DNA from: DASVBJ01 sp036375895
GTDB lineage: Bacteria > Actinomycetota > Actinomycetes > JACCUZ01
NCBI GenBank assembly: GCA_036375895.1
Contig: DASVBJ010000128.1
Coordinates: 1 to 55,310, forward strand
Direction of reading: 5' to 3'
DNA length: 55,310 nt
Shown: one piece after another, positions 55,301-55,310 of the stretch
Position numbering within the stretch: the stretch's first letter is position 1
Layout of the letters: each line of letters begins with the position of its first letter
The notes under the pieces: model-generated
Databases searched by the model: none
Seen by the model: only the letters and a program-made list of their open reading frames with translations
Told to the model about the DNA's origin: nothing
Translations under genes and position numbers: made by a program

Positions 55301-55310
55301 TCGACCGCCG

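Overview
The window reads as a chromosomal segment of a very GC-rich actinomycete. Evidence: genes packed with GTGA/ATGA start-stop overlaps and many GTG starts, an actinobacterial LexA box, the actinobacterial division gene order (mraZ to divIVA, then ileS), SepF and Wag31/DivIVA, a translational T-box before ileS, and a MurE with the DNPR motif that predicts meso-diaminopimelate peptidoglycan. The genus cannot be named from the sequence. I see no tRNA, rRNA, CRISPR array, insertion sequence or prophage.

Region 1 (1-9.6 kb) is envelope lipid and pigment metabolism. It holds the end of a CDP-alcohol phosphatidyltransferase, a CrtI/CrtD-type carotenoid desaturase, a hemerythrin, a VOC protein, a CrtO-type oxidoreductase / CruF hydratase / CruG-like glycosyltransferase operon, a UPF0104 membrane protein, a PAP2-type phosphatase and a GDPD-type phosphodiesterase. 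The carotenoid genes are late tailoring steps only, so the backbone (crtE, crtB) must be made elsewhere. Region 2 (9.7-14.8 kb) has a secreted 1082-residue subtilase ending at a strong hairpin, facing a YbaK / ArsC-like / alpha-beta hydrolase operon.

Region 3 (14.8-22.4 kb) is a DNA-damage module. A perfect LexA operator stands before DUF6504, a HEPN-domain protein with an RX4H motif, a 1332-residue DnaE2-type polymerase, a methyltransferase and a catalytically intact DinB; no imuA'/imuB is seen. DUF3040 follows. Region 4 (22.4-31.4 kb, minus strand) carries two consecutive MoxR/DUF58 sets, one ending in a DUF3488-transglutaminase membrane protein and one headed by a DUF4129 protein, transcribed away from mraZ.

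Region 5 (31.5-50.5 kb) is a complete dcw cluster: mraZ, a structured leader, a 47-residue membrane ORF, rsmH, ftsL, ftsI, murE, murF, mraY, murD, ftsW, murG, murC, ftsQ, ftsZ, pgeF, yggS, sepF, yggT, divIVA. From rsmH to murC genes touch or overlap almost everywhere; ftsZ has its own upstream region after a hairpin. Region 6 (50.5-55.3 kb) has a conserved unknown protein and ileS (IleRS2 with a GXHH signature) under an ultrashort-stem-I T-box, then a repeat-rich intergenic stretch and a 58-residue ORF of unknown role.

The points most worth following are the leader RNA between mraZ and rsmH, which has two mutually exclusive pairings, and the small membrane ORF after it; the SOS mutasome variant without imuB but with clamp-like motifs in DnaE2 and DinB plus a HEPN protein; the four-box MraZ operator over the mraZ promoter; the CrtO/CruF/CruG/CrtD tailoring set; and the paired palindromic repeats behind ileS.
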